Assembly: GCA_946885665.1 (NCBI GenBank)
Contig: CAMPGT010000156.1
Coordinates: 1 to 9,291, forward strand
Source of the DNA: an uncultured Chitinophagaceae bacterium
GTDB taxonomy: Bacteria; Bacteroidota; Bacteroidia; Chitinophagales; Chitinophagaceae
Length of the DNA stretch: 9,291 bases
Direction of reading: 5' to 3'
This document shows, piece after piece, positions 1 through 7,347 of this stretch. The notes beneath the pieces are model-generated. The model had not been told where the DNA came from. It made no database searches and saw nothing but the letters and a program-made list of their open reading frames with translations. Both the position numbers and the translations under genes were made by a program. Numbering within the stretch: position 1 is the stretch's first letter; each line of letters starts with the position of its first letter.

Positions 1-180
1 GAGGTACTCGAGGCGTTCGTTATTTTCGTCGGCGCTGTCGCGAACGGACCGGTGGGTGAGTGCGGCTCTGTAGAGGGCGCTTTTTCCCGGTGCAAAACCA
101 AGCACGTTTCGCAGATTTTTTTTATATGCAATACGACTTTGATTTCCAATAAAGCGGTCCAGGATTCCCACGAAAGACAA
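1..180 (-). CDS. rnc: Ribonuclease III, N-terminal part (runs off the window)
   Basis: RNase III cleaves double-stranded RNA and matures rRNA precursors in the cytoplasm. Only the first 60 or so residues are present. The visible protein contains NVLGFAPGKSALYRAALTHRS and then NERLEYL, which is the start of the family signature NERLEFLGDS; the catalytic acidic residues of that motif lie just outside the window. The gene follows fabF by about 49 bases on the same strand, and the order acpP-fabF-rnc is the usual one in Bacteroidota. The start is uncertain. The frame is open from an in-frame stop at 253-255, but the minus strand has no ATG at all between 1 and 237, so initiation must use another codon. 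TTG at 178-180, preceded by an A-rich stretch, is chosen; GTG at 169-171 is the alternative. The identity is secure, the start is inferred. Confidence 0.85.
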   Translation of the reverse strand, partial: MSFVGILDRFIGNQSRIAYKKNLRNVLGFAPGKSALYRAALTHRSVRDSADENNERLEYL

Positions 181-229
181 TCTACAATTTTTTCGGTAAG
201 CAAAAAAATGCTGGCTGGCACTAATTGGG

Positions 230-1483
230 TCAGCCGGGATATTTTTTGACGATCACGCAGGCATTGTGTCCGCCAAATCCGAAAGTATTGCTGAGCGCGG
301 CTCTGACCGTGCGCTTCTGCGCTTTTTCGAAAGTAAAGTTGAGGCGGCTGTCCAGGTTGGGATCATCGGTAAAATGGTTGATCGTTGGCGGCACCACATC
401 ATCTTTCACTGCCATGATACAGGCGATAGCTTCCACTACTCCGGCTGCGCCAAGGCAATGGCCCGTCATTGATTTTGTGGAGCTGATGTTGATCCTGAAG
501 GCATCGTCCCCAAATATGTCCATGATCGCTTTCACTTCGGCTACATCGCCCAGTGGCGTGGACGTGCCGTGGGTGTTGATGTAATCGAGGTCTTCGGGCT
601 TCATGTCTGCATCATCCAGAGCCGCAAGCATTACATTCTTTGCTCCCAGCCCTTCCGGATGGGGTGCAGTGATATGGTAGGCATCGGCTGTGGCGCCGGT
701 ACCGGCAATTTCCGCGTAGATGCGGGCGCCGCGTTTGACGGCATGGTCAAGATCTTCGAGTATCAGCACGCCTGCGCCTTCTCCCATTACAAAGCCGTCG
801 CGGTCGTTGTCGTAGGGCCTGCTGGCGGTTTGAAAATCGTCGTTGCGTTCGCTGAGTGCCTTCATGGCGTTAAATCCGCCCACGCCGGCCTCGCTGATCA
901 CGCTTTCCGAGCCGCCGGTGAGGATGATATCCGATTTGCCGAGCCTGATGAGGTTGAACGCTTCCATGAGGGCGTTGGTGGAAGAGGCACAGGCGCTTAC
1001 CACCGAAAAGTTTGGCCCCCGGAAGCCGTGCCGCATGGATATGTGTCCAGCTGCGATGTCGAGAATCATCTTCGGGATGAAGAAGGGGTTGAAACGCGGG
1101 GTGCCGTCGCCTTTGGCGAAGTTCATCACTTCTTCCTGGAAGGTGATGAGCCCGCCTATACCGCTGGCAAACACCACCCCTATTCTTTCGGGGTTGAGGT
1201 GTTCGGGTGAGATGGCGGCATCTTTCACGGCTTCGTCGCTGGCGGCGAGGGCCGTTTGTGCAAAGCGGTCGAGCTTGCGCGATTCTTTTTTGTCGAGATA
1301 ATTGAGCGGGTCAAAGTTTTTGAGCTCGCAGGCAAAACGCGTCTTAAACTTTGAAGCATCGAATTGTGTAATAAGGTTAGCGCCGGAAACGCCGTTGATA
1401 AGGCCGTTCCAGTACTCCTGAAGATTGTTGCCAAGTGGTGTCAGGGCTCCAATTCCTGTAACTACTACACGTTTTAAGTTCAT
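230..1483 (-). CDS. fabF: 3-oxoacyl-[acyl-carrier-protein] synthase II (KAS II)
   Basis: FabF condenses malonyl-ACP with a growing acyl-ACP, the elongation step of type II fatty acid synthesis, in the cytoplasm. The predicted protein has 417 residues, normal for the family. It begins MNLKRVVVTGIGALTPLGN. The thiolase-fold active site is complete: nucleophile Cys165 in SACASS, His305 in NTHGTSTPLGD and His342 in SMTGHCLGAAG, followed by the glycine-rich GFGGHN near residues 402-407. The reading frame stays open upstream, with ATGs at 1504 and 1570, but family proteins start at the M(x)LKRVVVTG position, so 1483 is preferred. The substrate carrier gene acpP lies 230 bases upstream and rnc 49 bases downstream on the same strand, so an operon is likely. 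No convincing separate fabF promoter was found in the gap. Confidence 0.96.
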   Translation of the reverse strand: MNLKRVVVTGIGALTPLGNNLQEYWNGLINGVSGANLITQFDASKFKTRFACELKNFDPLNYLDKKESRKLDRFAQTALAASDEAVKDAAISPEHLNPERIGVVFASGIGGLITFQEEVMNFAKGDGTPRFNPFFIPKMILDIAAGHISMRHGFRGPNFSVVSACASSTNALMEAFNLIRLGKSDIILTGGSESVISEAGVGGFNAMKALSERNDDFQTASRPYDNDRDGFVMGEGAGVLILEDLDHAVKRGARIYAEIAGTGATADAYHITAPHPEGLGAKNVMLAALDDADMKPEDLDYINTHGTSTPLGDVAEVKAIMDIFGDDAFRINISSTKSMTGHCLGAAGVVEAIACIMAVKDDVVPPTINHFTDDPNLDSRLNFTFEKAQKRTVRAALSNTFGFGGHNACVIVKKYPG

Positions 1484-1654
1484 CTGTGCCGATATTGAAT
1501 TCATGAGTCCGGTTTCACCTAAAAATATTTTACGGCGGCAAGTTATTGTTTTTAAGGGATGCGCCCACACAATTTAATGGACGGCCACCGATAACTAAAA
1601 ACCAGTATTTTAAGTGAGATTGATCCGGTACACCCTGACTGTCAGACTAAGAAT

Positions 1655-1683
1655 CCGCTTTAGCGGTTACCCGGCTAAAGCGG
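1655..1683 (-). promoter_or_regulatory. Strong intercistronic hairpin between acpP and fabF
   Basis: A perfect 10-base inverted repeat, CCGCTTTAGC / GCTAAAGCGG, is separated by 9 bases. Read on the minus strand, the loop is CGGGTAACC, which can close further as two GC pairs on a GTAA (GNRA-type) tetraloop. It lies 30 bases after the acpP stop and 171 bases before the fabF start. What follows on the minus strand is ATTCTTAGTC, a poor U-tract, so it is not a textbook intrinsic terminator. A leaky terminator or an mRNA 3'-end stabiliser would both fit the common pattern of much higher acpP than fabF expression. The structure is seen; its role is inferred. Confidence 0.6.
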
Positions 1684-1713
1684 AATGAAAATATATGCTG
1701 AACCGGGCCTCAG

Positions 1714-1950
1714 TTATTTCGCATGCTCTTCCAGGTATGCAATGGCCTGACCCACAGTGGTGATGGTCTCTGCCTGCTCATCGGGAATTGAAATATTGAA
1801 CTCTTTTTCAAATTCCATGATTAATTCAACGGTGTCCAAAGAATCTGCCCCTAAATCGTTGGTAAACGACGCTTCGTTGTTGACCTCAGCTTCTTCCACT
1901 CCTAACTTGTCAACTATTATCTTTTTTACCCTGGTTGCGATGTCTGACAT
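1714..1950 (-). CDS. acpP: Acyl carrier protein
   Basis: ACP is the small acidic cytoplasmic protein that carries acyl intermediates as thioesters on a 4'-phosphopantetheine arm during fatty acid synthesis. The 78-residue product has the family length, a high Asp/Glu content, and the attachment motif GADSLD with Ser37 as the modified residue. The helix II region following it, [18 protein letters not shown], is typical of AcpP. The start at 1950 fits the usual N-terminus ([11 protein letters not shown]). A Bacteroidota-type promoter lies directly upstream at 1975-2008. The gene leads the acpP-fabF-rnc block and is divergent from the acetyltransferase gene at 2091. Confidence 0.97.
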   Translation of the reverse strand: MSDIATRVKKIIVDKLGVEEAEVNNEASFTNDLGADSLDTVELIMEFEKEFNISIPDEQAETITTVGQAIAYLEEHAK

Positions 1951-1974
1951 TTTTGTAAAGTTTAGTTACGGCTG

Positions 1975-2008
1975 CAAAAATATAGTTTTTGAGATAATCT
2001 GAACAAAA
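1975..2008 (-). promoter_or_regulatory. Bacteroidota-type promoter of acpP
   Basis: On the minus strand the -7 element TATTTTTG (1982 down to 1975) matches the Bacteroidota consensus TAnnTTTG at every fixed position. A -33 element GTTTTG is centred near 2006, with a 21-base spacer between TTTTG and the -7 box. The -7 box ends 24 bases before the acpP start codon, predicting a leader of roughly 15-20 bases. The match is seen in the sequence; promoter activity is inferred from the known sigma-ABfr consensus. Confidence 0.7.
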
Positions 2009-2090
2009 CGCTCATTATTAATTATAGGAATCCGGTAAAATGTAAATACTTATATTGCAATAACCAAACCATCCAAATATATCCGTCAGC

Positions 2091-2525
2091 ATGGCATTAA
2101 AATTAATTGATCATGGTTCGCCCGAATATCAGCAAATGGTTCAGTTGCGCAACGACATTTTAAGAAAACCGCTTGGCCTCGTTTTTTTGCCAGACGAGCT
2201 GGAAAAAGAAAAAGAAGACATACTGATAGGTGCATTCGAAGACGATAAGATGCTGGGCTGCTGCATGCTGATCAACACAGATCCGGGTACGGTGCGCCTC
2301 CGGCAGATGGCCGTTTTAAATACACTCCAGGGCAAGGGCATCGGCAAGGCACTAATGCAGTTTGCCGAAAACATTGCCCGCGACCGCGGCTACCGCAAAA
2401 TAACCATGCATGCCAGGAAAACAGCGACCGGTTTTTATGAAAAGCTCGGCTACACAACAAACGGAGTAGAGTTTCTTGAAGTGACCCTTCCCCACGTTGT
2501 TATGGAAAAGCAACTGCTTACTTGA
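2091..2525 (+). CDS. GNAT-family N-acetyltransferase
   Basis: A predicted 144-residue cytoplasmic enzyme transferring an acetyl group from acetyl-CoA to an amine; the substrate cannot be told from sequence. The acetyl-CoA pyrophosphate-binding motif A is clear: RQMAVLNTLQGKGIGKALM around residues 71-89, with the Q-x-x-G-x-G pattern in QGKGIG (80-85). Motif B is seen as ATGFYEKLGY (112-121). The N-terminal part, with RNDILRKPLGL near residue 20, resembles small single-domain GNAT proteins. It is divergent from acpP with 140 bases between the starts. A weak -7-like TATATTGC at 2051-2058 has no good -33 partner. The 3' end overlaps the end of the convergent gene at 2518 by 8 bases. The family is secure, the function unknown. 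Confidence 0.9.
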   Translation: MALKLIDHGSPEYQQMVQLRNDILRKPLGLVFLPDELEKEKEDILIGAFEDDKMLGCCMLINTDPGTVRLRQMAVLNTLQGKGIGKALMQFAENIARDRGYRKITMHARKTATGFYEKLGYTTNGVEFLEVTLPHVVMEKQLLT

Positions 2526-2916
2526 CAAACTTTATCGAAAAAGGATACTTATAGATTTTATTCTCACTGGCCCTGATCGTCGCAATAATCACCAGCACCA
2601 GGTTGGCGATCATCAACAAAACCATCAGCGGAAACCCGAGGAAAGAAAAGAAAAAGAAGATAAAGGTCAGTATCATGGTTACGATCCACAACGCTATCCA
2701 GGCAAGCAAAACGGTAAGCTGAAAGTTCAATGATTCTTTCGCATGAGACCTGATGTACGCAGACTCATCTTTCTTGATCAGGTAAATAATTAACGGCGCC
2801 AAAAAGCCGCCGATAACACACAAAATATGAGACAGTACCGCCATCGTTCTTTCTTCACTGGTGGGCGTAGTAAGGGCGGGCTCGTCGGTTCCGAGAATAG
2901 TATTTGTCTGGTTCAT
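2518..2916 (-). CDS. DUF4870-like small integral membrane protein
   Basis: A predicted inner-membrane protein of 132 residues with no known biochemical role. After a polar N-terminus comes EERTMAVLSHI and a first hydrophobic segment (about 25-47), then the conserved-looking stretch IKKDESAYIRSHAKESLNFQ (47-66). Two further hydrophobic segments follow at about 67-90 and 92-114, ending in a basic tail. The phrase pattern LIKKD(E)S...A/GKE(S/A)LNFQ is the hallmark of DUF4870 proteins. The frame extends upstream to an ATG at 3030, but that would overlap the end of mfd and add an unrelated stretch, so the start at 2916 (MNQTNTILG) is preferred. The gene lies 88 bases downstream of mfd on the same strand and may be co-transcribed, although a heptamer repeat array sits between them. 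Confidence 0.85.
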   Translation of the reverse strand: MNQTNTILGTDEPALTTPTSEERTMAVLSHILCVIGGFLAPLIIYLIKKDESAYIRSHAKESLNFQLTVLLAWIALWIVTMILTFIFFFFSFLGFPLMVLLMIANLVLVIIATIRASENKIYKYPFSIKFVK

Positions 2917-2965
2917 GTGTAAGGGAGTTTGATACAATTTAACAAATTCCTTTAAATCAGCAAGC

Positions 2966-2993
2966 GGGAGATGGGAGACGGGAGACGGAAGAG
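2966..2993. repeat. Heptamer tandem repeat, GTCTCMC family
   Basis: Four consecutive 7-base units on the plus strand: GGGAGAT, GGGAGAC, GGGAGAC and the degenerate GGAAGAG. Read on the minus strand, the direction of mfd transcription, the units are GTCTCCC-like, a pyrimidine-rich and C-rich RNA. The array lies in the 88-base gap between the mfd stop and the start of the DUF4870-like gene. A short inverted repeat (GCGTT at 2993-2997, AACGC at 3000-3004) sits between it and the mfd stop. Units of the same family recur at 9143-9163 and 9273-9286. Confidence 0.75.
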
Positions 2994-3004
2994 CGTTGTA
3001 ACGC

Positions 3005-6000
3005 TTAATGCTGCAATTGCGCTTTTCCAATCACAGCAGTATGCATCTTCTTTAAAAAGGAAAGGATATTTTCCATGGAATCTATTTTATCCACAATCAG
3101 CATAAACAACTTACCGGTCTGTTTCAGCCTTGCGCGATTAGTTCCTTTTTGTATAAAATCAATTATCAACCGGAAGGTTTCCGACTCATAATACGGCGAC
3201 GAAGGATTGTTGATGAAGTAGCATTTCAATAGGCCGTCTTTGAGCAATAATCTTTCAAATCCAAGATCAACGGAGAGCCACCTGCACCGCACGGTGTCAA
3301 GAAGATCTTTCACTTGCGGCGGTACCGCACCAAATCTGTCTTCAAGCTCTTTTTCGAAGGCCACCAGTTCCTCTTCATTCTCACAATTGTCGAGCCTTGT
3401 GTAAAGCGACAGTCTTTCCGTAATGCTTTCCACATAACTGTCCGGGATCAGCACCTCGAGGTCGGTATCGATCGTGGTATCCTTCACATAATCATCCTGC
3501 CTGGCTATTTCTTCCTTAAACAGGTTTTTGAATGTTGTGCGCTTCAGTTCTTTGATCGCTTCGTCGAGAATTTTCTGGTACATCTCAAACCCTATCTCTG
3601 CCATGAAACCGCTTTGCTCACCACCCAGCATGTTGCCTGCACCCCTGATGTCGAGATCGCGCATGGCAATCTGGAAGCCACTCCCCAGTTCACTGTGCTG
3701 TTCGAGCGTTTGCAGGCGTTTCCTTGAATCGTCGGGCAGGGTGCTGACAGAAGGCGCCAGCAGGTAGCAAAAAGCTTTCTTGTTGCTTCTGCCCACCCTT
3801 CCCCTCAACTGGTGAAGATCACTCAGCCCAAACTGGTGCGCATTATTGACGATGATGGTGTTCACATTGGGAATGTCCACACCGCTTTCAACGATGTTCG
3901 TGCACACCAGCACGTCATATTTTTTATCAATGAAATCAAGAATTCTTTCTTCAAGCTCATGACCCTCCAACTGCCCATGTGCATGGCCGACGCTAATGTC
4001 TGGACACAATTTCTGGATCATGGCGGCCATCTCGGCCAGCCCCATCACTCGGTTATGGATAAAAAACACCTGACCGCCTCTTTCCGTTTCAAAATAAATG
4101 GCGTCGCGGATAAAATCCGGGTTGAACAGTTGCACCTCCGTTTGTATCGGTTGGCGGTTGGGCGGTGGCGTATTGATGATGCTGAGGTCGCGCGCGCCCA
4201 TGAGGCTGAACTGAAGCGTGCGTGGTATCGGCGTTGCCGTGAGCGTCAGGCAATCCACGTTGGTTCGCAGTGTTTTTATTTTTTCTTTGTGCGCCACCCC
4301 AAACTTTTGTTCCTCGTCAATTACCAGCAGGCCGAGATCCTTGAACTTTACATCTTTCGCCAGCAGCCCGTGCGTGCCGATGATGATATCTATTTTTCCT
4401 TCCTCGAGCCTTTTTAAAGTTTCCTTTTTTTCTTTCGTCGATTTAAAACGATTTATGTAATCCACCGTTACGGGAAAATCTTTCAGCCGGTCCTTAAATG
4501 TTTTGAAATGCTGAAAGGCAAGAATTGTGGTGGGCACCAGCACCGCGGCCTGCTTGCCGTCGAGGCATGTTTTGAAAGTGGCCCTTACGGCAATTTCTGT
4601 TTTTCCGAATCCCACGTCGCCACATACCAGCCGGTCCATTGGCGAGGTCGACTGCATATCCTTCTTTACGTCTTCGGTGGCCTTACCCTGGTCGGGCGTA
4701 TCCTCGTAAATGAAGGAAGCTTCCAGCTCGTTCTGCATGTAATTGTCCGGCGAATGAGCAAAGCCGGTTTGTGCCTTTCGTTGTGCATAGAGCTGGATAA
4801 GGTCGAAGGCAATTTCCTTGACCCTTGTTTTTGTTTTTTCCTTCAGCTTTTGCCAGGTATCACTTCCCAGCTTATTCACTTTTGGAACGGTTCCTTCCTT
4901 ACCCGTGTATTTTGAAATCTTGTGGAGCGAGTTGATGTTGACGTAGAGAATATCGCTGTCTTTATAAATGATCCTCACTGCTTCCTGCAGCCTGCCGTTC
5001 GATTCTATTTTTTGCAAACCACTGTAAACGCCCACGCCGTGATCGATGTGCGTAACATAATCGCCGGGTTGCAGTTCGCGCAGCGTGCGCAGCGTAAGCG
5101 CCTTGCTTTTATTGTAAGCCTGCCTCACCTTGTATTTGTGGTAGCGCTGAAATACCTGGTGATCGGTGTAGCACACCGCTTTCACATCTTCATCCACAAA
5201 TCCTTCGTGAATGGAAACGGGAACCGGCGTAAAGTGAATGTCCACTTTCAGGTCTTCGAATATGCTGTGCAATCTTTCAAGTTGCCTTGGGTTGTCGGCA
5301 AAAAGGAAGAGTCCGAATCCTTTTCGTTCCCATTCTTTCAGGTCCCTGATGAGAAAGTCGAATTGCCGGTTGAAGGCCGGTTGTTCCTTCGTATGAAAGT
5401 CAATTTCGGTGGTGTTGGGCCAGGTGTTGCGGTGGCCGAATTCGATGGTATGCCTGTTTTTGAGCTGCTCTTCCAGGTCGTGCGCCCTTAAAAAATCATC
5501 GTGGCTCAGGGAAAACCGCTGTTGTGCATTTTCTTCGGATGGCTGCGGCGCACCGTTTTGAAGAAACAGTTCGAGCTCTTCATCCTGCAACAACATTCGC
5601 TCTTTGATAAATTCCCAGTCCTGCATCCACACCACGGTGTTGGCCGGAAGAAAATCGAGCAGTGATATTTTGTTCTCGTCGCTGAACTGCGTTTCAACGT
5701 TGGGGATGATGCTCACCTGCACCAGCTTTCGTTCGCTTAACTGTGTTTCCGGATCAAAGATCCGGATGCTGTCCACCTCATTGCCGAACAGTTCTATGCG
5801 GTAAGGTTTTTCATTGCCGTACGAATAGATGTCGAGTATGCCCCCGCGCAGCGCAAACTGGCCGGGTTCATAAACGAAATCGGACCGTTCAAAGCCGTAA
5901 CCCACCATTTGTTCCATTAAGCCGTTCAGGTCGATGGTGTCGTTAGTTTTGAGGTAGATGATATTGCGCGAAATGGTGGATGGCAGCACAACTTTTTCAT

Positions 6001-6400
6001 AGATGGCCTCGGGATAGGTGATGATGATTTTTTTGTTTCCGCCTGCCGTGAGCCGGGTAAGCGTTTCGGTGCGCAGCATCACATGGCTGCTGTTCAGCAG
6101 GCTGTAGTTTTTCCGGTTGCGGAAAGAAGAAGGAAAGTAGAACAGGTCGAGTGCACGGGTGAGGTTTTCGATGGTGTTCTGCACATAGGCGGCCGATTCG
6201 GCATCTTCGCAAATAACCAGGTGGTTGAGTCCTGAAAAAGATTCGTTGAGGATGACCGATGACACCAGGAAGGATGCCGCGCTGCCCCGGAGGTTTTTGC
6301 AGTAGATGTGTTGCGATGAGGGCATGGAGAGCCTGTCCGCCAACTGAAAAAGGCGGGGGTTATCATGCGACAAAGAAGAAAGCAACGACTGCAAATTCAT
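3005..6400 (-). CDS. mfd: Transcription-repair coupling factor Mfd
   Basis: Mfd is an ATP-driven DNA translocase that displaces RNA polymerase stalled at lesions and recruits UvrA for nucleotide excision repair. The 1131-residue length is normal. Residues about 1-400 form the UvrB-like N-terminal module that binds UvrA, including [16 protein letters not shown] near 177-192. The RNA-polymerase-interacting CarD-like domain follows at about 440-500 ([17 protein letters not shown]). The helicase motor shows Walker [10 protein letters not shown] (594-602), DEEQ (695-698), TATPIPRT (721-728) and motif [10 protein letters not shown] (864-871). The C-terminal regulatory TRCF domain fills about 975-1131. 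The start at 6400 gives the expected N-terminus and lies just 10 bases below a good -7 element. The gene is divergent from the reductase at 6451 and is followed on the same strand by the DUF4870-like gene. Confidence 0.97.
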   Translation of the reverse strand: MNLQSLLSSLSHDNPRLFQLADRLSMPSSQHIYCKNLRGSAASFLVSSVILNESFSGLNHLVICEDAESAAYVQNTIENLTRALDLFYFPSSFRNRKNYSLLNSSHVMLRTETLTRLTAGGNKKIIITYPEAIYEKVVLPSTISRNIIYLKTNDTIDLNGLMEQMVGYGFERSDFVYEPGQFALRGGILDIYSYGNEKPYRIELFGNEVDSIRIFDPETQLSERKLVQVSIIPNVETQFSDENKISLLDFLPANTVVWMQDWEFIKERMLLQDEELELFLQNGAPQPSEENAQQRFSLSHDDFLRAHDLEEQLKNRHTIEFGHRNTWPNTTEIDFHTKEQPAFNRQFDFLIRDLKEWERKGFGLFLFADNPRQLERLHSIFEDLKVDIHFTPVPVSIHEGFVDEDVKAVCYTDHQVFQRYHKYKVRQAYNKSKALTLRTLRELQPGDYVTHIDHGVGVYSGLQKIESNGRLQEAVRIIYKDSDILYVNINSLHKISKYTGKEGTVPKVNKLGSDTWQKLKEKTKTRVKEIAFDLIQLYAQRKAQTGFAHSPDNYMQNELEASFIYEDTPDQGKATEDVKKDMQSTSPMDRLVCGDVGFGKTEIAVRATFKTCLDGKQAAVLVPTTILAFQHFKTFKDRLKDFPVTVDYINRFKSTKEKKETLKRLEEGKIDIIIGTHGLLAKDVKFKDLGLLVIDEEQKFGVAHKEKIKTLRTNVDCLTLTATPIPRTLQFSLMGARDLSIINTPPPNRQPIQTEVQLFNPDFIRDAIYFETERGGQVFFIHNRVMGLAEMAAMIQKLCPDISVGHAHGQLEGHELEERILDFIDKKYDVLVCTNIVESGVDIPNVNTIIVNNAHQFGLSDLHQLRGRVGRSNKKAFCYLLAPSVSTLPDDSRKRLQTLEQHSELGSGFQIAMRDLDIRGAGNMLGGEQSGFMAEIGFEMYQKILDEAIKELKRTTFKNLFKEEIARQDDYVKDTTIDTDLEVLIPDSYVESITERLSLYTRLDNCENEEELVAFEKELEDRFGAVPPQVKDLLDTVRCRWLSVDLGFERLLLKDGLLKCYFINNPSSPYYESETFRLIIDFIQKGTNRARLKQTGKLFMLIVDKIDSMENILSFLKKMHTAVIGKAQLQH

Positions 6401-6410
6401 AACGGCGGTG

Positions 6411-6418
6411 CAAAGATA
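6411..6418 (-). promoter_or_regulatory. -7 element upstream of mfd
   Basis: The minus-strand octamer TATCTTTG matches the Bacteroidota -7 consensus TAnnTTTG exactly and ends 10 bases before the mfd ATG. This predicts a leader of only a few bases. A -33 TTG is not at ideal spacing: the nearest copies (6444-6446 and 6447-6449) give spacers of 25 and 28 bases. On the plus strand, for the divergent reductase gene, TATTTTTA at 6428-6435 matches seven of eight bases across the consensus but also lacks a -33 box. Confidence 0.5.
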
Positions 6419-6450
6419 ATTAATTAGTATTTTTAAAATAAATCAACAAC

Positions 6451-7191
6451 ATGGTTCAGCCCTGGCGTACTGGGAAAGTCATCCGTATTGAAAATGAGAC
6501 CGCCTCGACCCGCCGGTTCTGGATCGAGGTGCCCGAGCTTTCGTCGTTCGACTTCAGGCCGGGTCAGTTTGTAACACTCGACCTGCCCATACACGAAAAG
6601 CCGAACAAGCGGTGGAGAAGTTATTCCATCGCCTCTTGGCCCGACGACACCAACATATTTGAGCTGGTGATCGTACTGCTGGAAGGCGGTGCCGGAACGC
6701 AGTACCTCTTTAACGAGGTGACGGTGGGCAGCGACCTTATTCTGCGCGGCCCGCAGGGCGTATTTGTGCTGCCTGAGCTTATAGAGAAAGATCTGTTCTT
6801 TATCTGCACCGGCACGGGCATCGCCCCATTCCGCTCCATGTCGCACCATATCTTCAACAAAAACATACCTCATCGAAATATTTACCTGATTTTCGGCTGC
6901 AGGCTCATGTGCGACGGACTGTATGCCGCCGAGATGCAAGAGCTTGAAAGCAATATTGAATCGTTCCGGTACATTCCCACCTTCTCGCGTGAGGACCCTT
7001 CAAGAGAGGATATCAGGAAGGGGTACGTTCACCAGGTGTATGAAGAGATTTGCAAGGACAAGACGAATGGCGAGCTGCCTCCTGCGCATTTTTATTTGTG
7101 CGGATGGAAGAACATGATCGACGAGGCGAAGCAGCGGATACTGGCACTGGGATACGACCGGAAGGCGATTCACCAGGAGCTGTATGGGTGA
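6451..7191 (+). CDS. Ferredoxin-NADP reductase-like FAD/NAD(P)-binding oxidoreductase
   Basis: A 246-residue cytoplasmic flavoprotein of the ferredoxin-NADP+ reductase superfamily, expected to move electrons between NAD(P)H and a carrier such as ferredoxin or flavodoxin. The N-terminal FAD-binding barrel shows RPGQFVTL (36-43) and the flavin motif RSYSIAS (56-62), with GPQG at 100-103. The nucleotide-binding half begins with CTGTGIAPFRSM (119-130), and the late CGW motif is at 217-219. The chain ends in ELYG, placing an aromatic residue near the C-terminus as in many bacterial FNRs. No 2Fe-2S domain is fused to it, so it is a stand-alone reductase; the partner is unknown. It is divergent from mfd with 50 bases between the starts. 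Its stop codon lies at the edge of a repeat-rich convergent region. Confidence 0.88.
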   Translation: MVQPWRTGKVIRIENETASTRRFWIEVPELSSFDFRPGQFVTLDLPIHEKPNKRWRSYSIASWPDDTNIFELVIVLLEGGAGTQYLFNEVTVGSDLILRGPQGVFVLPELIEKDLFFICTGTGIAPFRSMSHHIFNKNIPHRNIYLIFGCRLMCDGLYAAEMQELESNIESFRYIPTFSREDPSREDIRKGYVHQVYEEICKDKTNGELPPAHFYLCGWKNMIDEAKQRILALGYDRKAIHQELYG

Positions 7192-7200
7192 GGAGACGGC

Positions 7201-7249
7201 GGCAATGAGCAAAGGGCAAAGGGCAAAGAGCAAAGGGTGATCGGCAACT
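7201..7249. repeat. Heptamer tandem repeat, CMTTGCC family
   Basis: Seven units stay in one 7-base register on the plus strand: GGCAATG, AGCAAAG, GGCAAAG, GGCAAAG, AGCAAAG, then the degenerate GGTGATC and GGCAACT. The reverse complement of the first unit, CATTGCC, is the same unit as in the array at 9234-9268. Just before it, bases 7187-7200 (across the reductase stop codon) read GGTGAGG and AGACGGC, which on the minus strand resemble the GTCTCMC family. The array fills the space after the reductase gene. Confidence 0.75.
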
Positions 7250-7292
7250 GTATCCCCCGCTGGCGGGGGTGGCGCGAAGCGCCGGGGGTGGA
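7250..7292. repeat. REP-like GC-rich double hairpin
   Basis: Two adjacent inverted repeats. The first is CCCCCG (7254-7259), CTGG loop, CGGGGG (7264-7269). The second is GGCGC (7271-7275), GAA loop, GCGCC (7279-7283), whose core GCGAAGC is a known extraordinarily stable DNA mini-hairpin. A second GGGGG tract (7284-7288) follows, so the C5 tract can pair with either G5 tract and the element can switch between a local and an enclosing fold. It lies between convergent genes, where a bidirectional terminator or a REP-type mobile palindrome would both be plausible. No U-tract follows on either strand. Confidence 0.7.
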
Positions 7293-7326
7293 CCAACTGC
7301 ACGAGCCAATTCCTACCCTTTACAAC

Positions 7327-7347
7327 TTTAACTTTTAACTTTTAAAT
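7327..7347. repeat. Heptamer tandem repeat, TTAAAAG family (plus-strand TTTAACT)
   Basis: Three 7-base units on the plus strand: TTTAACT, TTTAACT and TTTAAAT. The array overlaps the last codons and the TAA stop (7328-7330) of the small gene to its right, encoding its NLKVK tail. TAA occurs at 7329, 7336 and 7343, and its reverse complement TTA at 7328, 7335 and 7342, so each of the six frames meets a stop here. Bases 7327-7345 are the exact reverse complement of 9113-9131. Confidence 0.75.

Noticed and set aside
569..1210. 213-codon open frame on the plus strand opposite fabF
   Set aside because: It is fully antisense to fabF, whose active-site residues are intact, and the translation shows no family motif.
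1484..1570. Upstream extension of fabF to ATGs at 1504 or 1570
   Set aside because: FabF proteins begin at the M(x)LKRVVVTG position; the extra residues resemble translated leader sequence. The 1504 start is not excluded but is less likely.
1635..1645. Small palindrome CTGAC-T-GTCAG in the acpP-fabF gap
   Set aside because: Only 5 bases per arm with a 1-base centre; too short to separate from chance and not able to form a normal hairpin.
2917..3030. Upstream extension of the DUF4870-like gene to an ATG at 3030
   Set aside because: The extension would translate the heptamer repeat and overlap the mfd stop; the start at 2916 gives a family-like N-terminus.
7250..7292. Intrinsic terminator for the reductase gene
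   Set aside because: The hairpin is strong, but no U-tract follows it on the plus strand (GGGGGTGG follows), so it is listed as a REP-like repeat instead.
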